From contig CANBTO010000196.1 in NCBI GenBank assembly GCA_947372405.1, positions 1-8,574 on the forward strand: 8,574 bases of DNA, read 5' to 3'. This DNA comes from Verrucomicrobiaceae bacterium (GTDB taxonomy: Bacteria > Verrucomicrobiota > Verrucomicrobiae > Verrucomicrobiales > Akkermansiaceae). Numbering within the stretch: position 1 is the first letter of the stretch; every line of letters starts with the position of its first letter. Positions 1-8,574 of the stretch are shown piece by piece. Below the pieces are notes generated by a model. It worked only from the letters and a program-made list of their open reading frames with translations. It was not told where the DNA came from and did no database searches. The position numbers were made by a program, and so were the translations under genes.

Positions 1-27
1 CACCTCCCGAATCCTTCTCCGCCATGA
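1..27 (+). CDS. C-terminal tail of upstream gene (partial)
   Basis: The first reading frame is open from the window edge and reads HLPNPSPP before a TGA at 25-27. That TGA overlaps the ATG of the next gene in an ATGA arrangement, the same coupling seen at 4316-4319 between two better-supported genes. The eight visible residues say nothing about function. The main support is the overlap, which is typical of translationally coupled operon genes. In MoxR clusters of related bacteria the neighbours are often VWA or DUF58 proteins, but nothing visible here identifies this one. Confidence 0.45.
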   Translation, partial: HLPNPSPP

Positions 28-692
28 ATTTCCACCGATCCATCTTTGCAGGTGTGTTTTCGATCCCGCTCATGTCCGTCATGGCATGGGGCCAGCAGAC
101 GAACCTGCTGCCAAACGGCGGATTCGAGGGCAAGGAACCGCTGAAGGGATGGCTCGTGGATTTCCCGGACGAGGAGTTTTACAAGGGCAACGCGGCCTAC
201 GTGAAAATGGCAACGCCGAGCGAGGCGGGCGGCCGCAAGGCGGTGATGCTGGATCTGCCGCCGGGCATCGCGGGAAACCAGGGCGGCAAGATCGAGAGCG
301 TGCCCGTGGCGGTGGAACCCGGTGCCACCTACCGGGTGGACGTGGACTGCATGACCTGGGATTTCGGCGCGAAGATCCACGCGGAGGCATGGTGCGCGGA
401 CCCGGTTCCGGACCAGAAACGCACGATTTTCCGCAAGGCACCCAAGGATGGCAGACCCGCGTTGATCATGTGTTACCGCGCGCAGGTGCCGTCGCCGCCC
501 GGCCGCTCGAAGCAGTGGACCACGGCGGGCCGGGAATTCAAGGTGCCTGAAACCGTCACCGTGGCGGGCAAGGACGTGAAACCGGAATTCATCTCGGTGA
601 AGGTGGTGAGCTACGCCGCGACACAGGCCGCAGGTAAATCTTATTTCTCCAACTTCAAACTTGTACGCGTGGCAGCGAAACAAGGCGAATAA
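24..692 (+). CDS. Secreted protein with CBM-like (galactose-binding-like) jelly-roll domain
   Basis: The 222-residue product starts with a clear Sec signal peptide: a basic MNFHRS, a hydrophobic core to about residue 20, and probable cleavage near AWG-QQ around residue 23. The mature part opens with NLLPNGGFE, a start very typical of carbohydrate-binding-module-4/9-like and other galactose-binding-like beta-sandwich domains. It continues as alternating beta-strand-like segments (PVAVEPGATYRVDVDC, FISVKVVSYA) and ends in SYFSNFKLVRV, a usual last strand of such folds. It is almost all one domain with no catalytic region, so it is probably a binding protein in the periplasm or on the outer surface. 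The ligand is unknown and need not be sugar. Three mature cysteines (VDC, AWC, IMC) could form a disulfide. The ATG is chosen because it begins the signal peptide and overlaps the preceding stop; no Shine-Dalgarno is visible. The fold call is from motif appearance only. Confidence 0.8.
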   Translation: MNFHRSIFAGVFSIPLMSVMAWGQQTNLLPNGGFEGKEPLKGWLVDFPDEEFYKGNAAYVKMATPSEAGGRKAVMLDLPPGIAGNQGGKIESVPVAVEPGATYRVDVDCMTWDFGAKIHAEAWCADPVPDQKRTIFRKAPKDGRPALIMCYRAQVPSPPGRSKQWTTAGREFKVPETVTVAGKDVKPEFISVKVVSYAATQAAGKSYFSNFKLVRVAAKQGE

Positions 693-722
693 AAGGAATC
701 CGCAAGCCCGTAAACGCCAACG

Positions 723-3700
723 GTGACTTCCAATCCACCATCCTCCGATGCCGACCGCGAGTCTCCGCGCGCGATCCTCAGACGCGCTGGCAGAGCCTTG
801 AAGATCGGGCGCGGATTCACCGCCCTTTCGCTCGGCCTGGTGGTGGCGGGCCTGGTGCTGGCGGCGTGGCTGTTAGCGGATTCGCGGCTGCGCTTCGGGG
901 CGGCGGGCAGATGGGTCGGTTTCACGGCCTTCGCCCTGCCTCTGGTGCTTGCCTTGGCCCGCGCCTTGAAATCCTGGATGTCCCATCCGGATGACGCCGC
1001 CCTGGCGCGCAGGCTCGAATCCGCGACCGGGCGGACGGACAACGCGCTGGTCAACGCGGTGCAGCTCGACCGCTCGCTGGAAGGCGGCTCGCAGTGGCGG
1101 GGTGTCTTGTTAGGCGAACTCGCGGGTCACTGGCGCGGAATTGAATGGAGGAGAGTGTATGACTGGAGACGCCTGCGTCGCTCCGCGGCCGCGGCCGGCA
1201 CCCTTGTCCTGTTAGGTTGCGGGTTTTTCCTGCTGCATCCGAATGAATTCCGGCAGCGGCTGGGCCGGGTGCTGATGCCCGCCAGCGAGATCGCGCCGGT
1301 CACGAAAACGCGGGTTCTTGAGGTTTCGCCGGGTGACAGGGTGGTGGCGCGTGGCACGGTTCTAACGATGAAGGTGAAGCTCGACGGCGAAGCGCCCGCG
1401 CAGGTCTGGCTGGTGGTTGCCAAGGATGGCGGGGAAGTGGAGCGGCAGGTGGCGGAGCGGATCGGCCAGTCGATGGAATGGGCGGTGGAACGCAAATGGA
1501 TGGACGGCGGGAAGTATGCGTTCGAGGCGGGAGACGCGCGTTCGTTCGAACGGAAAATCGAAGTGCGCCTGCCGGCGAGGATTTTGACGCGCCAGCTTGC
1601 CTTCGCGCCGCCCGCCTACACGAAGCTCCAGCCGGTGAAGGTGGCTGACGGCGTGGCATGGCCCGCGATCCCCGCCGGATCGGACGTGACCCTCGACTGG
1701 CATTTCGACCGTGGATTGAAAGAGCTGTTAGTGGAGCACGATGATGCGAAGCCGTCCAACAACGGAAATCCCGAGGACTGGAAACTCACCGGCCGCCTGA
1801 CAACGAACCATGTCTGGTCCGCCAGATGGACGGATGCATCCGACTTGACCGACCAGTCGCGCGTGACGTTCAACGTGAAACCGGACGAGGCTCCGCGCAT
1901 CCGCCTGATCCAGCCGACGGGCGAGGAGGAGGTTCTTCTAACAAGAGACGCGTGGCTGCGGCTCTCCTTCGAGGCCAGCGATGATTATGGATTGGCGGAG
2001 GTAAGCGCATGTCGCGGCACGCCTGAAAAGCCCGACGCGAAGGTGATTCAGGCCTGGAAGCCGGGTGCCGCCGTTTTCAAGAACACACTGGACATCCAGC
2101 TTTCGCGGTGGGTTGGCAAGGAGGAGAACGAAGCGTGGTTCTGCGTGGCCGCCAGTGATGCCAATGACGTGACTGGCCCCGGGAGGACGCTTTCGCGCAT
2201 GCTGGTGGTGCGCATCGTCACGAAGGAGGAGTTGCAGCGCGCGACGGAAAACCGTCAGGGTGAGACGCTGGGTGGCTTGGAGGATCTGATCCGTTTCCAA
2301 CAGACCAACCTCGACGCCACCCGTGCGACCTTGCAACATGCGGCTGTTGCGGAACATGGAGATCTGGCAGCCATCACGGAGCGGCAGTTGCGGATTCAGG
2401 AGGCCGCAGGAAAACTTGTGGCGGCCACGCCCGCAGGCACCACCGCATGGCGCGAGGTGCTGGCCGCGCTCGTTTCCAACGAAATGCCCAAGGCGGTGCA
2501 GGCCTTGAGTGACGCCCTTGCCGCGAAGTCCGAAGCGCGGAATGCTCCGCTTGCCAAGGGCGAGGCGCTGGAAACCTTGATCCTCGCCCGCTTGAAAAGC
2601 CTGCCCGCCGATCTCAAGGACGAGGCGGGCGGTGCGGCCATCCGTGATCTGATAGGTCGGGTGGAGGCTTTGTACAACCGCCAGAAGGCCCTGCACGAGC
2701 GGATGCAGAAAGCCGTGAAGGGCGAGGGGTCCGCGATGTCCGCGGATCAGGATGCGCTGGCGGACGAGTCACGCGCCGTCACCAAGGCGCTGGCGGACGG
2801 CTCGTTGAGCGCATCCATCGGCGATGCCGCCTTCCGCGTGGTCTTGAAAAAGGCCGCAGCACTGATGGGAGAAACGAAGATCTACGAGCAGATGGTGGGA
2901 TGCGCGGAAAAGATCGAGCGCGAGGAGTTTCCTGATGCCACCAAAGCCAGCAGGCAGGTGCTGGTGGATCTCGCCCGCATTCTTGAACTGCTCAACACCT
3001 CCCAGCGGACCACCGCCGGTGACAAGGCGGAGGCGATGAAGGAGGCCGCTGCGGAGCTGCGCGGAAAACTCGACGCGCTGGTGGAGCAGCAGAAAGCGGT
3101 GGTCGAGAAGAGCAAGGAACTGGCCGCCAAGAATGAGTTCAGTCCGGAGGATGTCTCTCAGGCGAAGGAACTCGCCGCCAAGAAGGCCGAGCTTGAAAAG
3201 CTCATCGAGCAGATGCTCACGGACGCCCACGCGCTTCCCGAGTTGAAACCAATGGACGAGCTGAAGCAGGAACTGACGAAGATATTCGAAGACGTGATCC
3301 AGCAGGATGCGGAGCAGGCCGCGGCAGGCCAGTTGAAACCATCGGAAATCGCCGTGCAGAAGGAGGAAAGCCTGCTCGACGCGCTGGAAAAGGCCGCCAA
3401 GACCGCGGCGGACATGGAGATGTGGCTGCCGGACAAGAACGAGACCACGAAATGGCTGATGGAGAACTTCGATCTAACGGAAATGCCGGAGATTCCAAAC
3501 CTGCCCTTGCCGGATTCGTTCACCGACCTCGTCGGGGATCTGCTCAAAAAACAGGAAGGGCTCGACGAGCAGGTTCAGGACGCTGCATCCAACCAGGCGT
3601 TCGCCACCAATCCGGCCAACGGCTGGGAGGTGGCGGACGGGCCGATGCCGGGATTCAACGCGCAGGGCAAGTCCGGCAACACCCCGCCTAACAAAAACGA

Positions 3701-4319
3701 GCAGACCGGCCGTTCCAGCGGCGGTCGCGAGGGGATGTCCAGCGGCGAGATGGTCAACAAGAAGGCCGATCACCTGGAGGGCAGTTCCATCGACGCCCGA
3801 CGCACCAACGATCCGATGCAGAAGGGACAGGTGGAGGATGACGGTCCGCCCGCGGACGCGAAGGCTACCGGCGGCGGCAAGGCGGGTGGCGCGAGCCAGC
3901 GCACCGGCATGACCGGGGATTCCCCGCTGCGCTCGGTGAACGCGCCGGACCAGATGCTCAACAACGCGCTGGCCGCAGAGCAGGCGCTGCTCTCGCAACA
4001 GGCGGCGAAGAGTTATGCCACGGCGCGTTTGTTCTATCTGCGGACCGGACCGATGTCCGAGGTGGCGAAGCTCATGGACGAATCCCACGAGGCGTTGAAA
4101 TCCGGCCGTCTCGCCGACTACGAGGCGCTGCACAAGCGCATCGTGGCGGGTCTGCGCAAGGTGGGGGACAACGCGACCACAAATGATGTGAAGGTGTTGG
4201 AAAGTGGTGGCAACCGTTTCGTCGGTGAGAAACGCATGCCGGGTGGCGCGGATGTCGCGGTGCCCGCCGGATTCCAGCAGACGGTTGACGATTATTTCCG
4301 CGCATTGGACACACCATGA
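723..4319 (+). CDS. Large membrane protein with three TM helices, DDYGL module and long coiled coil (DUF4175-like)
   Basis: The 1198-residue product has hydrophobic helices at about residues 32-52, 64-82 and 155-171. The rest is probably extracytoplasmic, given one TM after the pair. Between TM2 and TM3 lies HPDDAALARRLE followed by NALVNAVQL, a pattern I associate with DUF4175-like proteins of Planctomycetes and Verrucomicrobia. Residues about 185-495 look like beta-rich repeats, including FAPPAYTKL and a DDYGL motif at 420-424. A charged, alanine-rich helical region runs from about 497 to 900 with a repeated KELAAK. A Gly/Ser/Asn/Lys-rich disordered stretch covers about 970-1075. A helical C-terminal segment (1076-1198) ends in VPAGFQQTVDDYFRALD. 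The frame has a TAA at 711-713 and no ATG before residue 86, so GTG at 723 is the only reasonable start. No good Shine-Dalgarno precedes it. A scaffold role and a link to the MoxR ATPase are inferred from the neighbourhood. Confidence 0.85.
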   Translation: MTSNPPSSDADRESPRAILRRAGRALKIGRGFTALSLGLVVAGLVLAAWLLADSRLRFGAAGRWVGFTAFALPLVLALARALKSWMSHPDDAALARRLESATGRTDNALVNAVQLDRSLEGGSQWRGVLLGELAGHWRGIEWRRVYDWRRLRRSAAAAGTLVLLGCGFFLLHPNEFRQRLGRVLMPASEIAPVTKTRVLEVSPGDRVVARGTVLTMKVKLDGEAPAQVWLVVAKDGGEVERQVAERIGQSMEWAVERKWMDGGKYAFEAGDARSFERKIEVRLPARILTRQLAFAPPAYTKLQPVKVADGVAWPAIPAGSDVTLDWHFDRGLKELLVEHDDAKPSNNGNPEDWKLTGRLTTNHVWSARWTDASDLTDQSRVTFNVKPDEAPRIRLIQPTGEEEVLLTRDAWLRLSFEASDDYGLAEVSACRGTPEKPDAKVIQAWKPGAAVFKNTLDIQLSRWVGKEENEAWFCVAASDANDVTGPGRTLSRMLVVRIVTKEELQRATENRQGETLGGLEDLIRFQQTNLDATRATLQHAAVAEHGDLAAITERQLRIQEAAGKLVAATPAGTTAWREVLAALVSNEMPKAVQALSDALAAKSEARNAPLAKGEALETLILARLKSLPADLKDEAGGAAIRDLIGRVEALYNRQKALHERMQKAVKGEGSAMSADQDALADESRAVTKALADGSLSASIGDAAFRVVLKKAAALMGETKIYEQMVGCAEKIEREEFPDATKASRQVLVDLARILELLNTSQRTTAGDKAEAMKEAAAELRGKLDALVEQQKAVVEKSKELAAKNEFSPEDVSQAKELAAKKAELEKLIEQMLTDAHALPELKPMDELKQELTKIFEDVIQQDAEQAAAGQLKPSEIAVQKEESLLDALEKAAKTAADMEMWLPDKNETTKWLMENFDLTEMPEIPNLPLPDSFTDLVGDLLKKQEGLDEQVQDAASNQAFATNPANGWEVADGPMPGFNAQGKSGNTPPNKNEQTGRSSGGREGMSSGEMVNKKADHLEGSSIDARRTNDPMQKGQVEDDGPPADAKATGGGKAGGASQRTGMTGDSPLRSVNAPDQMLNNALAAEQALLSQQAAKSYATARLFYLRTGPMSEVAKLMDESHEALKSGRLADYEALHKRIVAGLRKVGDNATTNDVKVLESGGNRFVGEKRMPGGADVAVPAGFQQTVDDYFRALDTP

Positions 4320-6340
4320 TCCGCATACTTCTACAACTCACCGCATGGTCCTGCTGCGCGGTTTGCGCGACGTCGGGCGCCGCGCTCAAGGACTGGGCTG
4401 TTCAAGGCGCGCCATACCGAGTGGTGCTGAAAGCGGGGGCTGCTCCTGACGCGCCGCAGGCGGGATGGGAGATCCGCCTGCCGGATTTCGGTGCCGGACG
4501 ACCGGACATGCGGGACGTGGTTTTGTTAGGTGCGGATGGCAAGGAGATCGCTCTCGACGGCGTCTGGCGCGGACCCGGCCGCAGCTTGTTGATGCTCGCC
4601 GAGTCGATGCCCGCCGGTGATGCCGCAGCCACGCTTTATTTCGGAGGAACCACCTCGCGGCAGATGCGCTCGTGGTCGGCGAAACCCAGCCTGCTGATGG
4701 AAACGCGGCGCTTGCCCGAAGGCTCGGACATCATGACTTACGCAGGCTGGCTGGCCGCATGGAAAAAATCACCTTCGGTGGACGGCATGGCCTTCGTGCC
4801 GCAGATTTTCCATGGCGGTAATCCGTTCGGGGAATCCAGCCATTTTCTAACACGTTATTCCGGTCTGTTGAAAACCGCTGCGGGCGGCGCGATGAAGTTC
4901 TACACGCTTTCCGATGACTCGTCCTATGTGACGATCGATGGCAAGGCCGTGCTCAAATGGCAGAAGAACCAGCCGCCGCCGCTAGATCCGCGCAAGGTGC
5001 CGGTGGCGGCGGTCACCACCAGCAAGGGCTTCTCAAGCGTGGAGTATTGTCATGCCGTGGTCGATCCACCGGCGGCGATGGCGTTGGGTTGGGAAAAAGG
5101 CGGAAAACTCGGAAGCATTCCTGCCGAGGCGTGGGTCCATCCAGGCATTACCCATGCGGGATCCATCGAATCCAGCGATGGATCGCCGGTTCCGTTAGGT
5201 GAACTGGCGGTCGGGAACTATCTCGGTTATGGTGGCGAATGGTATGTGGGCTTGAGAGGTTTCATCGCCGCACCCAGTGAAGGCTGGCAGGTCGAATGGC
5301 AGTGGCCGGACGGGCGTGTGGATCATGGCGGTGAAAACAAACGCGTCTGGATGAGCCTGGATCCGGTGGGTGTGATCGTGCGTCTGCGCAACGGCCCGCG
5401 GGTGATCGAGGGAAAACGAACGATCACCTTGCCGCAGGACATGCAGGCGGCATCGGTCAACGATGACAAGCAGTTGGAGTATTTCACCGCGTTGCTGGAG
5501 AAGGAGGAGCCTGCCTCACTGCCCGAGCCGTCGCGCAAGGCGGGCTTCGTGCTGGCGGAGTCGTTCCTGCCTGCCACCGCGGCGTCCCGCTGGGCGGAGG
5601 CTTGGCTTGCCGTAGCGAAGCCGGACGGCGGTCAGTGGAAATCCGCAATGACCATGGCCATCCGCGAACTTGCGAAACGTGATCCGCAAGCCGCGCTGGA
5701 CCGGTTGCTCGCATTGTCGCCGGCGGCGCGCTCGGCGATGGGACGCGAGGCGGAATTGTTGGAATTGGATCTGCGGGTGTTCGCCCTGAAGGACCCGATG
5801 GTCGTGGCTCTTGCCGAAAGGTGTGCGAAAAACACAGACAGGAATCTGTCAACCATGGCGAGGATCCGGCTGGGGGACTACTATCTGCTGGCCGGCCGGA
5901 CCGACGACGCCGCGCGTTGTTTCTCCGAGGCGGTGCCGGACCCGGAAGCGTCTGCTAGAAAAGGTCCGGTTCTGGATCGCTCGCACTCGCTGGCCATCGA
6001 CGAACTGCTGGCAGCCGGTCATCTCGACGAGGCGCGCGCCAAGCTGGACGAGTGGGAGCGCGTGCGACCTGCGGCGAAGATCGAGAGCGACCAGTTGTAT
6101 TGGCGCGCGCGGGTGATGTTCCTCGGCTGTGATTGGAAACGCGCGCTGCAGGATCTGGAAACCAGCCAGAAGATCCGTCCCGGCGCACCCGAGGAGATCG
6201 ACGTCCTGTTCTGGAAGGGCAGGGCGCTTTACGAACTCGGCAGCAAGGAAGAGGCCCGGAAAATATGGAACGATCTGGTGAAGGACTATCCGAAACACGA
6301 ACGCGCGGAGGATGCGAAACAATGGGCTGCAAAATCCTGA
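4316..6340 (+). CDS. Secreted PA14-like / TPR repeat protein
   Basis: The 674-residue product has an N-terminal export signal (MIRILLQLTAW onward, with three cysteines near residues 13-17 and likely cleavage around 22-24). No canonical lipobox is seen. Residues about 33-110 (YRVVLKAG, WEIRLPDF, MRDVVLLGADGKEI, ATLYFGG) resemble the beta-sandwich often found in DUF2341-type surface proteins. Residues about 140-260 contain KFYTLSDDSSYVTIDGK (194-210), a PA14-like core strand pair, suggesting a ligand- or glycan-binding module. From about residue 510 the protein is helical with TPR-like units: ARIRLGDYYLLAGRTDDAAR, then LDEARAKLDEWERVRP, then LFWKGRALYELGSKEEARK. The TPRs suggest a protein-interaction platform. 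The start overlaps the previous stop as ATGA, so translation is probably coupled. No catalytic motif was recognised. Domain names are by appearance, and the exact function is unknown. Confidence 0.82.
   Translation: MIRILLQLTAWSCCAVCATSGAALKDWAVQGAPYRVVLKAGAAPDAPQAGWEIRLPDFGAGRPDMRDVVLLGADGKEIALDGVWRGPGRSLLMLAESMPAGDAAATLYFGGTTSRQMRSWSAKPSLLMETRRLPEGSDIMTYAGWLAAWKKSPSVDGMAFVPQIFHGGNPFGESSHFLTRYSGLLKTAAGGAMKFYTLSDDSSYVTIDGKAVLKWQKNQPPPLDPRKVPVAAVTTSKGFSSVEYCHAVVDPPAAMALGWEKGGKLGSIPAEAWVHPGITHAGSIESSDGSPVPLGELAVGNYLGYGGEWYVGLRGFIAAPSEGWQVEWQWPDGRVDHGGENKRVWMSLDPVGVIVRLRNGPRVIEGKRTITLPQDMQAASVNDDKQLEYFTALLEKEEPASLPEPSRKAGFVLAESFLPATAASRWAEAWLAVAKPDGGQWKSAMTMAIRELAKRDPQAALDRLLALSPAARSAMGREAELLELDLRVFALKDPMVVALAERCAKNTDRNLSTMARIRLGDYYLLAGRTDDAARCFSEAVPDPEASARKGPVLDRSHSLAIDELLAAGHLDEARAKLDEWERVRPAAKIESDQLYWRARVMFLGCDWKRALQDLETSQKIRPGAPEEIDVLFWKGRALYELGSKEEARKIWNDLVKDYPKHERAEDAKQWAAKS
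6307..6311 (+). promoter_or_regulatory. Shine-Dalgarno GGAGG for the gene starting at 6322
   Basis: GGAGG lies inside the 3' end of the preceding gene, 10 bases before the ATG at 6322. It supports that ATG over the upstream in-frame ATGs at 6133 and 6265. It is the only convincing Shine-Dalgarno in front of any gene in the window, so this gene may be initiated independently as well as by coupling. Confidence 0.55.
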
Positions 6341-7008
6341 TCTTCCTGCTGGCGCTGTCCTTGTCTCCGACCGTCCGTGCGGATGGTCCCGGCCGAATTT
6401 ATACCAAACCGGCGGAGGCGGACACCGGCGCGATTTCCGGCAAGGTGAGTGGAGCGGCGCTCACGCACGCCATCGCCGTCGAACGTGACCGCACGCGTGT
6501 TTACCTTGCGGTAATCACCGCGGATGGCATGGGTTTCCGATTTGAGAAACTCCCCGTCGGGCGCTTCGACCTGGTCTTTGTCACCAAGGACAACCAGGTC
6601 ATCGAGGGAATCGGACTGGGCACGGAAACGAAGCTTGCCGGGGACCGCGAGGCGCATCTTGAGGCCGGCGTGGCCAAGGCGGATTCGTTTTTCAACCGTC
6701 GTCTCACCCACCGCACGGGCATTGATGACGGAGTGGCTCTCGCATTCGTCGAGCGTATCCGTGACGGTCAGATCCTCCGCGGCTCCGGTGAGAAAATCGA
6801 CGCCTGCCTGCGGCGGCTGGAAATCATCGAACTGCACGAAGCGGATGACGAATGGCAGATGGTCAAAACGCGGCACCTCTATCGCGAGGAAACCCCTCCC
6901 ATCAAAGGCATTCCGTTTCTAACACACCGGTTCCTGCCCGCGCTCGGCGGACTCCGCGTGGCCGGCGCTCCGCGCGACACCGGCGACATCGATCTAACGA
7001 AACATTGA
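6322..7008 (+). CDS. Secreted protein of unknown function with carboxypeptidase-regulatory-like beta domain
   Basis: The frame is open from 6133, but the real start is the ATG at 6322, giving 228 residues. That ATG follows GGAGG and opens a signal peptide (MGCKILIFLLALSLSPTVRA, probable cleavage after residue 20). The longer version would put 63 arginine/glycine-rich residues, the shadow of the previous gene, in front of it. Residues about 30-85 (GAISGKVSG, then FRFEKLPVGRFDLVFVTKD) look like a carboxypeptidase-regulatory/transthyretin-like beta-sandwich, common in secreted proteins. The rest contains a charged helical part (EKIDACLRRLEIIELHE) and a C-terminal segment FLTHRFLPALGGLRVAG. I do not recognise the family. 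It overlaps the preceding gene by 19 bases and sits 3 bases before the FHA-MoxR gene, so the genes are surely cotranscribed. It may be a periplasmic partner of the membrane protein, which is inference from position. Confidence 0.8.
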   Translation: MGCKILIFLLALSLSPTVRADGPGRIYTKPAEADTGAISGKVSGAALTHAIAVERDRTRVYLAVITADGMGFRFEKLPVGRFDLVFVTKDNQVIEGIGLGTETKLAGDREAHLEAGVAKADSFFNRRLTHRTGIDDGVALAFVERIRDGQILRGSGEKIDACLRRLEIIELHEADDEWQMVKTRHLYREETPPIKGIPFLTHRFLPALGGLRVAGAPRDTGDIDLTKH

Positions 7009-7011
7009 AAC

Positions 7012-8409
<1,398 letters not shown>

Positions 8410-8439
8410 GGTGGCTAAACGTCCCCACCGTAAATCAAC

Positions 8440-8489
8440 GGATAGAGGTAAGAACGGGGCATTGAGTTGCCCCGTTCCTACCTCTATCC
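8440..8489. repeat. 22-bp near-perfect inverted repeat, 6-base loop (REP-like or terminator hairpin)
   Basis: Left arm 8440-8461 and right arm 8468-8489 are complementary at 21 of 22 positions; the one mismatch is the A at 8451 (GGTAAG) opposite the C at 8479 (CCTAC). The loop is TTGAGT. It lies between convergent genes, 30 bases after the MoxR stop. The tract after the right arm is TTTGTTGC, a weak T-run, so it is only a fair intrinsic terminator, though it could end transcription from either side. On the minus strand the hairpin is preceded by GTAG, the guide tetranucleotide typical of REP elements mobilised by RAYT transposases. A dispersed palindromic repeat is therefore a good alternative; no other copy is in the window. 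Confidence 0.8.
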
Positions 8490-8509
8490 TTTGTTGCTAT
8501 TGCCATAGC

Positions 8510-8529
8510 CGCGCAAGCGGCGCGTTTTT
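8510..8529 (+). terminator. Probable rho-independent terminator of the operon
   Basis: A five-pair all-GC stem (CGCGC 8510-8514 with GCGCG 8520-8524) encloses the loop AAGCG and is followed directly by five Ts (8525-8529). A competing fold (GCCGC 8508-8512 with GCGGC 8517-8521, loop GCAA) would put the Ts three bases away. The stem is short, so strength is uncertain, but the position just after the last plus-strand gene and at the stop of the convergent gene fits. Confidence 0.5.
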
Positions 8530-8574
8530 CAATGTTTTTCCGCCTTGAGTTTGGCGATGAGGAACTGGACCGGA
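8529..8574 (-). CDS. C-terminal end of convergent gene (partial)
   Basis: On the minus strand the edge frame is open and reads PVQFLIAKLKAEKH before a TGA at 8529-8531 (TCA on the plus strand). Residue composition is plausible for a helical C-terminus (FLIAKLKAEK), and GTC, CAG, CTC, ATC, GCC and AAG are codons expected of a GC-rich genome. The stop falls next to a T-run and hairpins, as expected for a convergent gene pair. Fourteen residues are too few to identify the product, and the call rests on this coding-like look only. Confidence 0.4.
   Translation of the reverse strand, partial: PVQFLIAKLKAEKH

Noticed and set aside
1211..1216. GTTAGG words resembling telomere-type or attachment repeats
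   Set aside because: The copies are dispersed, not tandem, in both orientations, and mostly in codon register as leucine; they are treated as a word-usage signal instead.
1938..2696. Minus-strand open frame of 252 codons
   Set aside because: It lies wholly inside the coiled-coil coding region of the 1198-residue gene. Its protein is a mixed, Arg/Gly/His-rich sequence without domains, as expected for an antisense shadow in GC-rich DNA.
6133..6321. Upstream in-frame extension of the 228-residue secreted protein
   Set aside because: The extra 63 residues are Arg/Gly/Glu-rich and are the frame-shifted reading of the preceding gene. The ATG at 6322 has a Shine-Dalgarno and starts a signal peptide.
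7000..7010. AAACATTGAAA shared, in inverted orientation, with 8527-8537
   Set aside because: Both copies sit at a Lys-His-stop gene end. An 11-base match from a similar codon series is most simply chance, and no flanking similarity was seen.

Overview
The window is a GC-rich (roughly 60-65% by eye), tightly packed stretch of bacterial chromosome. It holds one plus-strand gene cluster, almost certainly an operon, that ends near the right edge and meets a convergent minus-strand gene. Gene content points to the Planctomycetes-Verrucomicrobia group, most likely a Verrucomicrobium relative. The clues are a very large three-helix membrane protein with a DDYGL-type extracytoplasmic module and a long coiled coil, secreted jelly-roll and PA14-like proteins, a MoxR ATPase in the same cluster, and an almost complete lack of Shine-Dalgarno sequences. 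This assignment is inference, since no rRNA or marker gene is present.

Layout: the last codons of an upstream gene (1-27) overlap by ATGA the start of a secreted 222-residue protein with a galactose-binding-like/CBM-like look (24-692). After 30 bases comes the 1198-residue membrane protein (723-4319, GTG start). It is translationally coupled through ATGA to a 674-residue secreted PA14-like/TPR protein (4316-6340). Next is a 228-residue secreted protein of unknown function (6322-7008), whose true start lies inside the previous gene behind the only good Shine-Dalgarno in the window. Three bases later comes a 465-residue fusion of an FHA phosphothreonine-binding domain to a MoxR-family AAA+ ATPase (7012-8409). 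The 119-base tail carries a 22-bp nearly perfect inverted repeat and a GC stem-plus-T5 terminator. The C-terminal 14 codons of a convergent gene close the window.

How the genes may work together: MoxR ATPases usually act with DUF58 and von Willebrand factor A (Bat-like) proteins on envelope-located or metal-dependent targets. Here the ATPase is the last gene, and no DUF58 or VWA partner follows it, so such partners are either upstream of the window or absent. The picture is a cytoplasmic, possibly phosphorylation-gated ATPase (FHA-MoxR), a membrane scaffold with a large extracytoplasmic part, and three exported proteins with ligand-binding or protein-interaction folds. This looks like a cell-envelope assembly, remodelling or stress system whose function is, to my knowledge, not established. 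A second, unrelated signal is that the rare leucine codons TTA and CTA in these genes occur almost only inside the word YGTTAG or its complement.
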